From: Verrucomicrobia bacterium LP2A
Lineage (GTDB): Bacteria > Verrucomicrobiota > Verrucomicrobiia > Methylacidiphilales > Methylacidiphilaceae
Reading direction: 5' to 3'
Assembly: GCA_000526255.1 (NCBI GenBank)
Contig: JAFS01000001.1
Location: 1 to 64,000 of the forward strand
DNA length: 64,000 bases
Both the position numbers and the translations under genes were made by a program. Under the pieces are notes generated by a model. That model made no database searches. It saw only the letters and a program-made list of their open reading frames with translations, and was not told the origin of the DNA. Position 1 is the stretch's first letter; every line of letters starts with the position of its first letter. This document shows positions 39,533 through 48,594 of this stretch, piece after piece.

Positions 39533-41182
39533 CTACCGGGCTGAAGGCCCATCCGGCTGTTGTGTGGTTTGGCTCTTCCTGCGGTTCCCAAAGGGGGAAG
39601 CGATTCCTAAAAGAACGAAGGCTCCGGAAAGCCAGACGATCCAGTCGCCCGCAAGGCGGTAGAGGGTCGGGCGCGGGCGGTGCCACTGGGCGATGCCGAG
39701 GAGGACGCCTTCGCCTGCTTCGGCTTTGCCGCTCGCCTCCGGCAGGGAGGCCACGACGGCCCCGTTTTGATTGAGGAAGGCGGTGATCCCGGTATTGCCA
39801 CAGCGGAGGAGCGGAAGATCGAGCTCGATCGTCCGCAGGACTGCATTGGCCAGATGCTGGCGTGCGCCCGGGGTCCCGGTGAACCAGCCGTCATTGGTGA
39901 TGTTCACCAGGAGGTCGGGGTTGTCACGGGCGACGCGGCGGGCATAGTCGGGGAAAGTGTCCTCGAAGCAGATCAGCGGGGCGATCCGTACCGACGGATC
40001 GTGCATCGGGAAGACGAGGGGAGCGGCTCCCGGGGAGAACTCGAGCTCGAAGGGGACAAGGTTCCGGAGGACCGGGAGCTGGTTGCCGAACGGAACGAAC
40101 TCGCCGAAGGGGACGAGCCGGTTCTTGGCATAGGTCTGGAGTGATTGCCCCCGGGGCGAGAAGAGGAGGGCGTCGTTGAAGAGCCGCTCGCCCTGGATGC
40201 GTGGCGTGCCCAGGAGGAGCCAGGAATCGGAGGAGCCCACCCAGGCGAGGAGGGGGATGCGAAGGGAAGGAGTGGAGAGGAGATCGGCGCCGATCGGGCT
40301 TTCCGGCCAGACGATGAGTTGGGGCCTTGCCTGGTCGGCGGTTTCGGTGAGGGAGATCTCGCGGGTAATCGCTTCCTGGGGATCAAACGGGTTCTCCACG
40401 CTCTGAGGAACGGCGGGTTGGACCAGGGCGTAGCGGAGTGTCTGGGCGACTTCCGTCGGGGTCGTAAGGAGGACGGAAAGGCCGTAGGAAGCGACCCCAG
40501 TCAGCAGGAGAAGCCCGGCGGCGAGATCGAGATGGAGCGCCCGCTTCTGCTCGCCGCGGATTTCGGCGCGGAAGCGGAGTGCCGTGAAGAAGAGAAGTCC
40601 ATTGCCGAAGACGAGGAGCCACGAAAGAAGAAGCCCGCCGCCGAGACGGGCCGCCTGGGCAAAGACGAGGGTCTGAAACTGGGAAACGCCCAGGGTGTTC
40701 CAAGGGAACCCACCTCCCAGGCAACCGCGGATCCATTCGAGGACGACCCAGGCCGAGGCCAAGGAGGCCGAGGCTAGGAGGTTTCCTTGGGGATGGAATG
40801 GGGCGCGCCCCGAGGTCCAGAGGCCGGCGAGAGAGAGCCAGAGACCGGGATAGAGAGAGAGGTAGAGGACAAGCCCGATCGTCCCGGCAACCGTGACCCT
40901 TCCAATCCACCAGAGCGTAGCCCCGAAGAAAAGGAGGCCGAGAAGATAGCCCATCGCGGCCCGCTCTCTCCAGTGCTCCAGAATTCGGGAAGCGCCCATC
41001 GCGGGAAGCAGGGCGACCCAGGCCAGTCCCGACCATTGCCAAGGAGGAAAGCAGGCCGCGAGGAGGAGCCCCGAGAAGAGGCAGAGGGCGATCGAGGAGG
41101 TGACACGGGGGGTGGATCGCCTTCGGCGCGAGCGGGCCGAAGGGAGCGAAGAGGAGGTGGGAAGGGAGGGAAGCGGGTCCAC
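39533..41182 (-). CDS. lnt: Apolipoprotein N-acyltransferase
   Basis: This is the last enzyme of lipoprotein maturation in the inner membrane (549 aa). About six membrane helices fill the first half, followed by a periplasmic nitrilase-like domain. The catalytic triad can be seen: glutamate in VWPESPIGADLL, lysine in YAKNRLVPFGEFVPFG and cysteine in PLICFEDTFPDYAR. A C-terminal membrane helix ends the protein. The first 30 residues are Ser/Arg-rich and the true start may lie further in. A 224-bp divergent spacer separates it from the PpiD-like gene. Confidence 0.94.
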   Translation of the reverse strand: MDPLPSLPTSSSLPSARSRRRRSTPRVTSSIALCLFSGLLLAACFPPWQWSGLAWVALLPAMGASRILEHWRERAAMGYLLGLLFFGATLWWIGRVTVAGTIGLVLYLSLYPGLWLSLAGLWTSGRAPFHPQGNLLASASLASAWVVLEWIRGCLGGGFPWNTLGVSQFQTLVFAQAARLGGGLLLSWLLVFGNGLLFFTALRFRAEIRGEQKRALHLDLAAGLLLLTGVASYGLSVLLTTPTEVAQTLRYALVQPAVPQSVENPFDPQEAITREISLTETADQARPQLIVWPESPIGADLLSTPSLRIPLLAWVGSSDSWLLLGTPRIQGERLFNDALLFSPRGQSLQTYAKNRLVPFGEFVPFGNQLPVLRNLVPFELEFSPGAAPLVFPMHDPSVRIAPLICFEDTFPDYARRVARDNPDLLVNITNDGWFTGTPGARQHLANAVLRTIELDLPLLRCGNTGITAFLNQNGAVVASLPEASGKAEAGEGVLLGIAQWHRPRPTLYRLAGDWIVWLSGAFVLLGIASPFGNRRKSQTTQQPDGPSAR

Positions 41183-41406
41183 GGACGGGAAGGGAGGCTC
41201 CCGATCCTTCTATCGTCTTTGATCGCCTTTGGCGATAGGAAGCCAGAGGGATTTTCCCATTCGCCTCGCGGGAGGAAGCACAAGCGGAGCGAGAATCGAC
41301 TGCGGGGAAAGGCTAGGGAGAAAGCCGGGAAATTTGCGATCGAGGCTTTTTTTTCGAGGAGCGCTATGCTATCGGCGAATGCCGAAAGGGAACCGCCACT
41401 ACTTTT

Positions 41407-42930
41407 ATGCTCAAACTCTTCCGCTCTCACTCGGGCTTTCTCGTGCTCATCCTGGGGTTGATCGGTCTTTCCTTTCTCCTTTTCTATAATGTCCCCGCCC
41501 TGAGCCGGTTGCGCGGGGGGTCCTTGGGGAAGATTGCCGGGGAGGGGGTTGCCCTGGAAACGTTTCGCCTCTCGCGGCAGGCAGCGGAAATGGAGCTGGC
41601 CCTCTTTTCCGGAGGCCGTGTCCCGCGTCGGGGAGGGATGGATCGCCTCCTGAACGAAATTGCCTGGGGAAGGCTGGTATTCCTGGCGGAGGCGAAGCGG
41701 CTCCACTGCGTGGTGCCCGATGATGTGGTGATTCGGGCGATTGAGGCGCTTCCCTTCCTGCAAAAGGACGGTAAGTATAGCGAGGAGCTCTACAACCAGT
41801 TCGTGAACGGGTTTCTCGGCGGGCACGGAATCAAGGGCGAGCGGTTCGTGGAGATCGTCCGGGAGAGCCTCCTCATCGATCAGGTCAAGCTCTCGCTCGT
41901 GGCTCCCATCCAGGTAGGGCCGGGGGAGGTGGAGAGGCTCTACCGGTCGGAGTTCGGTCCGGCCAAGCTGACGGTCGTTCGGTTGTCGCTGGAGCAGTTC
42001 CTTCCGTCGGTCACGGTGACTCCGGAGCAGGTCGACGCGGAGTTCCGGCTGCACGGGTCGGATCCTTCCCTTCGGATTCCCGAGCAGCGGAAGATCACCT
42101 TCGTCGAGTTTGCGCTCTCGCCGGAACAGAGCAAGCTCCCCGAGAAGGAAAAGAAGGAAGCAGAGGAGAAGCTCTTGCAGCGGGCGGAGGATTTTGCGGT
42201 GGCAGTGAGCCGGGAAGAGGTCAAGAAGAAGGCCTTTTTTGAAAAGGCGCAGCAGCAGGGGCTTGCCGTCCGGGAAATCGGATTGGTTTCCGAAGAGAAT
42301 CCTCCGAATCTGCCCGGGGGAGAGGGGGCCGTCCTCGTCGAAGCTGCCTTCTCCCTTTCCGAGGAGAATCCGATCAGCGAGCCGATCCGGTCGCCCGAGG
42401 GCTTTCGGGTGCTGGTGCTCACGGAAGTGGAGCCGAGCCGGTCCCGGCCGCAGGCGGAGATCCGCGAAATCCTGCAACGGAGGCTGGCCGAGCGGCTTGC
42501 GTTCGGGAAGCTTCTCGAGCAGGGGAAGGAGACGGCGCAGAGCCTCCGGAAGGAGCTTGCGGCAGGCAAGTTATTCGCTGATGTCGTGCGGGAGAAGAAG
42601 CTGGCGGCGGAAAGCTTGACTCATTTCGTTCCCGCCGAGCCGTCCAAAGATCTGCGGGACGGAGCGGAGATCGCGCTCGTGAGCCATCTCCTTGATCCCG
42701 GGGACCTCAGCCCGTTCACTCCCGTCCCAGGCGGGGGAATTCTCGTCTACTTGGAGTCACGGGAGTCTCCGGCCATCCCGGAAAGCAAGGAGCTCCGGCA
42801 CCAGATCGAGGAAGGGTTGCGGGAAAGTCGCGAGCAGGAATTTTTGGAGGAGTGGTTGACGGAAGAGAATCGAAAGCCGGGATATCAGTTGCCCAAGAGC
42901 TTGGCGAGCATGGGTCAGGAGGAGCCTTGA
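41407..42930 (+). CDS. PpiD/SurA-like periplasmic chaperone (SurA_N domain)
   Basis: A 507-residue membrane-anchored folding factor. One N-terminal membrane helix (SGFLVLILGLIGLSFLLFY) is followed by a SurA_N_3-type domain, with the motif LNEIAWGRLVFLAEAKRLH. Residues about 190-330 form a region with the layout of a parvulin (PpiC) domain, but the highly conserved active-site residues are not clear, so it may be a chaperone without isomerase activity. Helical C-terminus with many Glu and Arg. This architecture is common in Gram-negative bacteria outside Proteobacteria. It is followed by the VKOR gene, so it fits an envelope protein-folding unit. Confidence 0.8.
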   Translation: MLKLFRSHSGFLVLILGLIGLSFLLFYNVPALSRLRGGSLGKIAGEGVALETFRLSRQAAEMELALFSGGRVPRRGGMDRLLNEIAWGRLVFLAEAKRLHCVVPDDVVIRAIEALPFLQKDGKYSEELYNQFVNGFLGGHGIKGERFVEIVRESLLIDQVKLSLVAPIQVGPGEVERLYRSEFGPAKLTVVRLSLEQFLPSVTVTPEQVDAEFRLHGSDPSLRIPEQRKITFVEFALSPEQSKLPEKEKKEAEEKLLQRAEDFAVAVSREEVKKKAFFEKAQQQGLAVREIGLVSEENPPNLPGGEGAVLVEAAFSLSEENPISEPIRSPEGFRVLVLTEVEPSRSRPQAEIREILQRRLAERLAFGKLLEQGKETAQSLRKELAAGKLFADVVREKKLAAESLTHFVPAEPSKDLRDGAEIALVSHLLDPGDLSPFTPVPGGGILVYLESRESPAIPESKELRHQIEEGLRESREQEFLEEWLTEENRKPGYQLPKSLASMGQEEP

Positions 42931-43042
42931 TCCGCCGTCGCATCCTCCGCTCCTTGGGGCGGGTTTTCTCGTTGGGAACGGCCCGCCTCCGGCAGAGTGG
43001 GCCAGGCCCGGAGCCGAGCATTCCGAACTCCTGACGACGACG

Positions 43043-43969
43043 ATGGAAAAGCAGGGAAAGGCGGGAGAGTCGAGCGGAGCTCTCTGGGCGCCGGCCGGAA
43101 CGGCGGGGCGGCTCCTTCGCCTCCTCTTTGCGGGAGCTTCCATTGGTGGAATCGCGCTGACCGCCTATCTCACCGCGCTTTCCTGGTGGGGCAAGCTTCC
43201 CCCGGGCTGCAGCGCCGACGGAGGCTGCAGTACGGTCTTGACAAGCGCCTGGGCGAAGCTTTTTAGGCAGCCAGTGAGCCTGTACGGATTGGTCCTCTAC
43301 AGTGCGCTTGCGGCTCTCTCGCTCTCGGGTTGGACGGCTTTCCGACGAGGAACCGCTCTCGTCCTGCTCCTCTTTGGGCTGCTCTGGAGCGGTCTCTTCG
43401 TCTACGTTTCGCTTTTCGTCCTTGGGGCGACCTGCCCTTACTGCCTGACTTCGGCGGGACTCCTTTTCACCCTGTTCGTCCTGCTTGTGTTGACGCCGGG
43501 GCCCAAGCTGGACCGTCGCTTCTGGTTCGCCCTGCTGCCCGCCGTGCTGTTGGCCGGCGGGGGCACCGCGGCTCTCTTTCACGTCTCGTCGCTCCGGAGG
43601 GGGGAGATGGTGCGCACCGCAATGGTCGCTCAGCAGAAGGGGGAGGATCTGGTTTGGCTGGAGGAGCTGGCCAAACATCTGACCAAGAGCGGGGTGAAGT
43701 TCTACGGAGCGACCTGGTGCAATCATTGCCGGCTGCAGCGCGCGCTCTTCGGGAAGGCCGAGGCGCTCCTTCCCTTCGTCGATTGCGCGCCTGAGGGCCG
43801 AGGCGGTCCGATGGCCGCGCCTTGCAAGGAGATCGGCGTTCGGACCTTCCCCACCTGGATGATCGGCAATCGAAAGTACGAGGGGATCTTGATGCCCGAA
43901 ACCTTGGCGGAGCTGACGGGCTTTCGCCCACGACCTAGCGGGAAGGGAGTGCCGCCGATCGGGCCCTGA
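43043..43969 (+). CDS. VKOR-thioredoxin fusion (disulfide-generating membrane protein)
   Basis: A 308-residue membrane protein joining a vitamin K epoxide reductase domain to a thioredoxin-like domain; such proteins reoxidise periplasmic disulfide catalysts using quinones. The VKOR part has the loop cysteines in GCSADGGCSTVL, the conserved PVSLYGLVLY and the active CPYC motif. The thioredoxin-like domain has CNHC and the cis-proline segment TFPTWMIG. Four to five membrane helices lie in between. It replaces DsbB in bacteria that lack it. The neighbouring PpiD-like gene supports a role in envelope protein folding. It converges with the TonB-dependent receptor gene. Confidence 0.9.
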   Translation: MEKQGKAGESSGALWAPAGTAGRLLRLLFAGASIGGIALTAYLTALSWWGKLPPGCSADGGCSTVLTSAWAKLFRQPVSLYGLVLYSALAALSLSGWTAFRRGTALVLLLFGLLWSGLFVYVSLFVLGATCPYCLTSAGLLFTLFVLLVLTPGPKLDRRFWFALLPAVLLAGGGTAALFHVSSLRRGEMVRTAMVAQQKGEDLVWLEELAKHLTKSGVKFYGATWCNHCRLQRALFGKAEALLPFVDCAPEGRGGPMAAPCKEIGVRTFPTWMIGNRKYEGILMPETLAELTGFRPRPSGKGVPPIGP

Positions 43970-43978
43970 GAGAAGAGG

Positions 43979-46510
43979 TTAAAACTTCCAGGCGAAGGTG
44001 CCTTGGACCCAGAAGGGGAGGCCGGCGACGATGCCGCCATAGTCGTTGGTCCGATCGGGCATCGAGCCGATGGCGTAGGGGAGCCAGTAGGGCTCGTTGG
44101 TCAGGTTGTAGATCCAGAGGGAGATCTCCCATTTTGGCTGGGAGTAGAAGATGCGGGCATTGATCAGGTATTGCCAGGGGATCGCCGTGGCGTAGTTGTA
44201 CCCGAGGAACTGCTGGCTCATGACGAGAGCGCTCAAGGTTGCGCCGAAGCCCGAGTCGGCCTGGTAGGTCACCATGGCGTTGACGACCTGCTGGGGCCAG
44301 CCGATGAAGGGGTAGCTGCCGGGAGGGAAGCTGGCACTGTTGTTGAGCGGGAGGTTGGCCTGGAGGGCGAGGGCGGTGGAGTAGGTTTGCGACATGGGCG
44401 GGCCGTAGGGCAAGCCGGACCAATCTTCGACTCCACGGGCAAAGAAGTAGCCCGCACGCATCCACCAGTGACGATCGGGCTGGTAGGTGAGGTTTGCTTC
44501 CAGGCCGGTAACGGTTGCCGGGGTGGGCGAGACATTGACGAAGTTGTAGAGGGGAATTTGCTGAGAGAAGCCGGCAAGCGAGGCATAGAGCCTGTTGTTC
44601 AGGAGGCTCCACTTGAAGCCTCCCTCGAAGAGCTGCTCCTGCAGGTCGAAGGAGCTGGAGGGGAGGCCGCTCGGGTAGACGTTGAATCCTCCGACCGCGC
44701 CCACGTTGGCGACATACATCCAGTTGTAGGTGAAGTAGGCGGTCCACCAGGGGAAAATCTTGTACAGGGCGCTTGCGTTCACCATGGGAAGCTCCTGGAT
44801 GGTTTGTGCTTGGACGAAGAGATCGGGCGGTGTGCCCGGGGGAGTCTGGCTCGAGATGAAATAGGTGGTTGCCCGGGCGCCGAAGAGGAGGGAGAGCTTG
44901 TCGGTGATCTGGAGATCGTGCTGATAGAAGGGGGCAAGGGTCCAGTAGTTGGAGTCGGTCGTTCCGGCACTTCCATTGAGCGGCTCGAAGTAGACGCCGG
45001 GCATTCCCGGGATCGGCCACTCCCCGCCTCCGGGAGCGCGGGGATTGCGGATCAGGGATTGGAAGAAGGCCGTCTGGGTGAGGTTCCAGCTCGTCGGGTT
45101 GGTGCGGAGGATGTCCCAGGCGTTCGAGCTGCCGAACCACATTTGGGATTCGTAATCGAGGTTGTGCTCGAATCCCCATTCGACCCCGGTGTCAATCTGG
45201 TGTTGGAGCAGGAGCTTGCCGAGCAGCCCATCTGCTTGGGAAGAGTGTTCCTCTGATCGGCTGATCGGTGTGGCGAACTGGGCGATGAGCTCGGTGCGGT
45301 TGTCGATTTCGTAATCCCCCATGGCGACTTCGCTATAGTAGGAGGCTGGCGCAACCACCGCGTTGCGCCCGTAGTAGGCGAAGGTGTTGTTGCGGAGCTG
45401 GAGACCCTCCCCGAGCTGGAGCCGCTGGACGAGCTGGAGGAAACCCGTGTCGGCCTGGCCTTCGGATTCGGGGTTGTTGGCGATCATTCTTCGGCTGATC
45501 GGCTCCAAAGGCCCCGCATAGCTGGCGAACCCCGGATTATTGACCGTCCCGATCTGGACTTGGGAGGGGAGCAGGGAACCGGTGTTGTAGAGGCCGTCTT
45601 GGATGAGAGAGCTGGTCGGCCGGTTCATCCACTCCATCATGGGAGTGAAATCGTAGGTGCCGAAATCGGAGTAGAAGTCGACCGAGTAGTTGTCGGTGGG
45701 ACGAGCGCCGAGAGCAAAGTAGACATTCTGCTGGTCGTTGTGAACGTCCGGCTGGTAGTAGCTTCCGTTCTCGATGCCCATGTAGCTCAGCCGATAGGCG
45801 ACCTTCTGCTCCTTGTCGATCGGACCGCCGATGTCGGCTCCCCACATGTAGTTTTGATACATGCCCGTGGTATCCCACATCTGCCCGCGGAAGCGGTCGA
45901 AATAGGGCTGCTTGGTGATGTAGTTGACCGTTCCGCCAGCCGCCTGCTCTTGGCCGAAGACGGCGGTGGCCGGCCCCTCGGTGATATCCTCGGACTCGAC
46001 CATGTTCCAATTGAAGGGGGTAAGGGGCATGCCCGCTTCGAGAGCGGTAAACTGCATTCCATTGATGTAGGGCTGTGCGGCCATGCCGCGAACGGAGGGG
46101 GCAGCCATCATGCCGCCGCTGTTTTCGCTGATGGCACCCGGGATCAGGAAAGCGGTGCTTAGCGGATCGAGGTAGCCTTGGGCGGTCATGCCCGAGGAGC
46201 GCATCATCGTCTGGTTGATCGGGGTGACCTGCCGGGGGGTGTCGAGGACCGACAGGTCGAGGCCGTAGACCGAGGAGCTGTCGGTCGGTAGAACGTCCGA
46301 GGCGGGGGGAGTCGTGGCCGTCACGGACACTTCGGGCAGCACGGTCTCCGTTTCCATAGCGGGCACGGACGGCTCGAACGGCGCTCCGTATCCCGCGCTC
46401 TCGCAAAGGAGGAAGAGAAAAAGGAGTGCGGTCGAGAACGGACACACGCCCCCGCTTCCTCGGCGGGACGGAGGCGAGAAACGTTTTGTGCTCCGCCGGT
46501 GAGGCCTCAT
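43979..46510 (-). CDS. TonB-dependent outer-membrane receptor
   Basis: An 843-residue receptor for active uptake across the outer membrane. A signal sequence with hydrophobic core (TALLFLFLLCESAG) precedes a stretch resembling a TonB box (LPEVSVTAT). The plug domain contains APSVRGMAAQPYINGMQFTA and VFGQEQAAGGTVNYITKQPY, and a 22-strand barrel follows, ending in the usual aromatic residue (GTFAWKF). The substrate is unknown; the plug lacks the usual siderophore-receptor consensus in places. Start ATG 46510 is chosen over 46519. exbB and tonB are 9 kb away. Confidence 0.9.
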   Translation of the reverse strand: MRPHRRSTKRFSPPSRRGSGGVCPFSTALLFLFLLCESAGYGAPFEPSVPAMETETVLPEVSVTATTPPASDVLPTDSSSVYGLDLSVLDTPRQVTPINQTMMRSSGMTAQGYLDPLSTAFLIPGAISENSGGMMAAPSVRGMAAQPYINGMQFTALEAGMPLTPFNWNMVESEDITEGPATAVFGQEQAAGGTVNYITKQPYFDRFRGQMWDTTGMYQNYMWGADIGGPIDKEQKVAYRLSYMGIENGSYYQPDVHNDQQNVYFALGARPTDNYSVDFYSDFGTYDFTPMMEWMNRPTSSLIQDGLYNTGSLLPSQVQIGTVNNPGFASYAGPLEPISRRMIANNPESEGQADTGFLQLVQRLQLGEGLQLRNNTFAYYGRNAVVAPASYYSEVAMGDYEIDNRTELIAQFATPISRSEEHSSQADGLLGKLLLQHQIDTGVEWGFEHNLDYESQMWFGSSNAWDILRTNPTSWNLTQTAFFQSLIRNPRAPGGGEWPIPGMPGVYFEPLNGSAGTTDSNYWTLAPFYQHDLQITDKLSLLFGARATTYFISSQTPPGTPPDLFVQAQTIQELPMVNASALYKIFPWWTAYFTYNWMYVANVGAVGGFNVYPSGLPSSSFDLQEQLFEGGFKWSLLNNRLYASLAGFSQQIPLYNFVNVSPTPATVTGLEANLTYQPDRHWWMRAGYFFARGVEDWSGLPYGPPMSQTYSTALALQANLPLNNSASFPPGSYPFIGWPQQVVNAMVTYQADSGFGATLSALVMSQQFLGYNYATAIPWQYLINARIFYSQPKWEISLWIYNLTNEPYWLPYAIGSMPDRTNDYGGIVAGLPFWVQGTFAWKF

Positions 46511-46635
46511 GTGGGCCAAGAGTAGAAGAAAGAGGTGAGAATCCGCTATCGCGCTCTTGCAATTTTTTGACGGCAGATTGCGCGGAGGAATCGCTTTCTC
46601 GGCGCGTTGGCCGCTGCCCGCGTGCTGGGGAAACG

Positions 46636-47748
46636 CTATGTCGCCAGCAGGCGCCGGGGCTCGATGCCGAAGAGCGGGGCTAAGCGGAGGAGGCCGAAGA
46701 TCAGGAAGCCGGCGAGCGGCAGGCTCACCGCGAGCGGGGCGGGGAGGCGCGACCCCTGACCCAGGATGAGGAAGAAGCGATAGATCAGGAAGAAGGCGAT
46801 CAGGATGAAAATCGCGTGGAAGACACCCGCGGTCGGGTGCCTCCGGTTGAGCCGGGCTCCCTCCGAGAGCCCGAGCAGAAGGAGAACGAAGGCGGAGCAG
46901 GGCTCGGCGAAGAGGTTGTAGAATTGGATCTTGTAGGGGGCGAGGGTTCTGGGCGAGAGCTGCCCTGGCTTTTCGATCAGCTTCCAGAGCTCGCGGGCAT
47001 CGAGATCTCGCGGCTTGGTCTGGAGGGCCACCATACGCTGGGGCGGGGTCTCCCAGGCGGGCAGAGCAAGCTCGGGAAACCGGGTGGAGCTGCGAAAGTT
47101 GCCCGTCGCGTCATAGTCGACGCGATTGACGTCGGTCAGGAACCAGTGGCCGTCCTTCCATCGCCCCAGGCGGGCAAAGTATTTTTTTTGATCTACCCCG
47201 AGTGCATTCTGCACGATGACCTCGAGGTTGTGAGCTTGCTTCGTCGCAAGATTGATCTCCTGAAAGTACCAGATCCGGTGCTGGGCTTCCTCCCGAAAGA
47301 TCATCCCCCGAACCGAGCTCACGACGGAGCGATTGCCTTTGATCTGCTCCATGATCTGGTCCCGCTTGGCCTGGGAGTTGCCGCCGGGACCAAGCTGGAC
47401 CGCGAGGAGCGCGGCGGTCAACCCGATGCCTACGACCAGGAAGGGAAGGAAAATACGGCTCAAGGGGACGCAGCAGCTCTGCATGGCAATGAACTCGCTG
47501 TACCGCTGGAACTGCATGAGGCAATAGAGGGCGGCAAAGAGGGTCGCCGGGGGGGCCACGATGATCAGCGCGGCTGGCAGGAAGGCGGTGTAGTAGGAGA
47601 CCACGATTGCGGTCGGAGTCTTGTTGGTAATGAAGTCTTCCAGCGAGCCGAAGAGGTCGGCTAAGACCAGGAGCGAAAGGAATCCGAGGATCGAGAAGAG
47701 GAGGGGCTTGAGAAAGGAGGAGTAGAGGTAGCGCGAGAGGATCTTCAC
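46636..47748 (-). CDS. LptF/LptG-family LPS export permease
   Basis: A 370-residue permease of the YjgP/YjgQ family, the membrane part of the ABC machine that extracts lipopolysaccharide. Three helices at the N-terminus (the motif LADLFGSLEDFITNKT is typical of the first loop), a large periplasmic domain and three C-terminal helices are visible. Only one of the usual LptF/LptG pair is here, and the LptB ATPase is not in the window. It lies 31 bp after the DUF3365 gene on the same strand. Confidence 0.88.
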   Translation of the reverse strand: MKILSRYLYSSFLKPLLFSILGFLSLLVLADLFGSLEDFITNKTPTAIVVSYYTAFLPAALIIVAPPATLFAALYCLMQFQRYSEFIAMQSCCVPLSRIFLPFLVVGIGLTAALLAVQLGPGGNSQAKRDQIMEQIKGNRSVVSSVRGMIFREEAQHRIWYFQEINLATKQAHNLEVIVQNALGVDQKKYFARLGRWKDGHWFLTDVNRVDYDATGNFRSSTRFPELALPAWETPPQRMVALQTKPRDLDARELWKLIEKPGQLSPRTLAPYKIQFYNLFAEPCSAFVLLLLGLSEGARLNRRHPTAGVFHAIFILIAFFLIYRFFLILGQGSRLPAPLAVSLPLAGFLIFGLLRLAPLFGIEPRRLLAT

Positions 47749-47779
47749 AGGACTTGGATCGCGCAGGTGGGATGGGTGA

Positions 47780-48409
47780 TCAGGGCAAGGTCAGGCCGAC
47801 GACCACGAGGCCGCGGAAGTCCCCGTCTTTGTATCCGACTGCCCGATCCTGGGGGTAGCGCTCGCGGAGCACGGCTCTCACATCGGGCGATAGGGAGGCC
47901 GGATCCCCGTGGCAGGAGAGGCAGAGCGCGGCGACCCGGATCGGCTGGTAGTAGCGGTAGGTCGTCTTGCCCTCGCTCACCACCTTCTGCAGAAGATCTG
48001 GCGGCAGCGACTCGTGCCGCGACTCTGCCTCCAGGTAGATCTGGAGAGCTTGCCGTTCTGCCGGGTCGGGTGCATCCGCGGGATTCCGCACGAGGTTGGA
48101 GGTGCGTTTGAGCAAAAAAATCGTCCCGGCCGGGCGTGACCGGTCGCGCACCTCGGACGTGAGCTTCGGTGCTTGGATCTGGCAGACCGAAATGGCGTCG
48201 ACCGGGCCCCCTTTCGCCAGGGCTCGGGTGAGCTCGTCCCGGATTGTCATCAAGAGCTTCTGCGCAACCGGCTTGGCGATAGCGCGAATCTGCTCGGTCT
48301 TCTCAAGCGACGGTTGAAGGACGAGCGGCTGGGCGTTCGTTTGGGCCGAAGATCGCTCGTTCCCGAAGAGGATGAAGAGTCCAAGGAGGATCGGAAGAAT
48401 GAGGCTCAT
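47780..48409 (-). CDS. DUF3365 (Tll0287-like) periplasmic haem-binding protein
   Basis: A 209-residue secreted protein with signal peptide (LILPILLGLFILFG) and a single haem c-binding motif CLSCH near residue 174. The regions ISVCQIQAPKLTSE and TSNLVRNPADAPD are characteristic of DUF3365, a PAS-like haem-sensor fold. It may sense redox state or small gases in the periplasm. Start ATG 48409 gives a clean signal peptide; the frame is open to 48628 but without similarity. It is divergent from the SYLF gene. Confidence 0.82.
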   Translation of the reverse strand: MSLILPILLGLFILFGNERSSAQTNAQPLVLQPSLEKTEQIRAIAKPVAQKLLMTIRDELTRALAKGGPVDAISVCQIQAPKLTSEVRDRSRPAGTIFLLKRTSNLVRNPADAPDPAERQALQIYLEAESRHESLPPDLLQKVVSEGKTTYRYYQPIRVAALCLSCHGDPASLSPDVRAVLRERYPQDRAVGYKDGDFRGLVVVGLTLP

Positions 48410-48539
48410 GCGCGATCCCGAAGTGGGTGAAGGTTGCGTTAAAATTAGCTCCACTTTGGCGCGCAAGGAAAGAAAAACGAGTGGAGAACCGTATGCGGAA
48501 AGGAACGGGCTCTTGCCTTTCGCCATCCACGGCGTCAAA

Positions 48540-48571
48540 AACGGTCCTTGGCTCTCGATCGAAGGACCGTT
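48540..48571 (+). promoter_or_regulatory. Perfect inverted repeat in the leader of the SYLF gene
   Basis: AACGGTCCTT (48540-48549) and AAGGACCGTT (48562-48571) are perfect 10-bp inverted arms with a 12-bp loop. They lie directly before the Shine-Dalgarno of the SYLF gene and in the spacer with the divergent DUF3365 gene. No T-run follows, so it is not an intrinsic terminator; an operator or mRNA leader hairpin fits better. Confidence 0.5.
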
Positions 48572-48594
48572 CCGGAAGCGAGGAGAAGGGGAGG

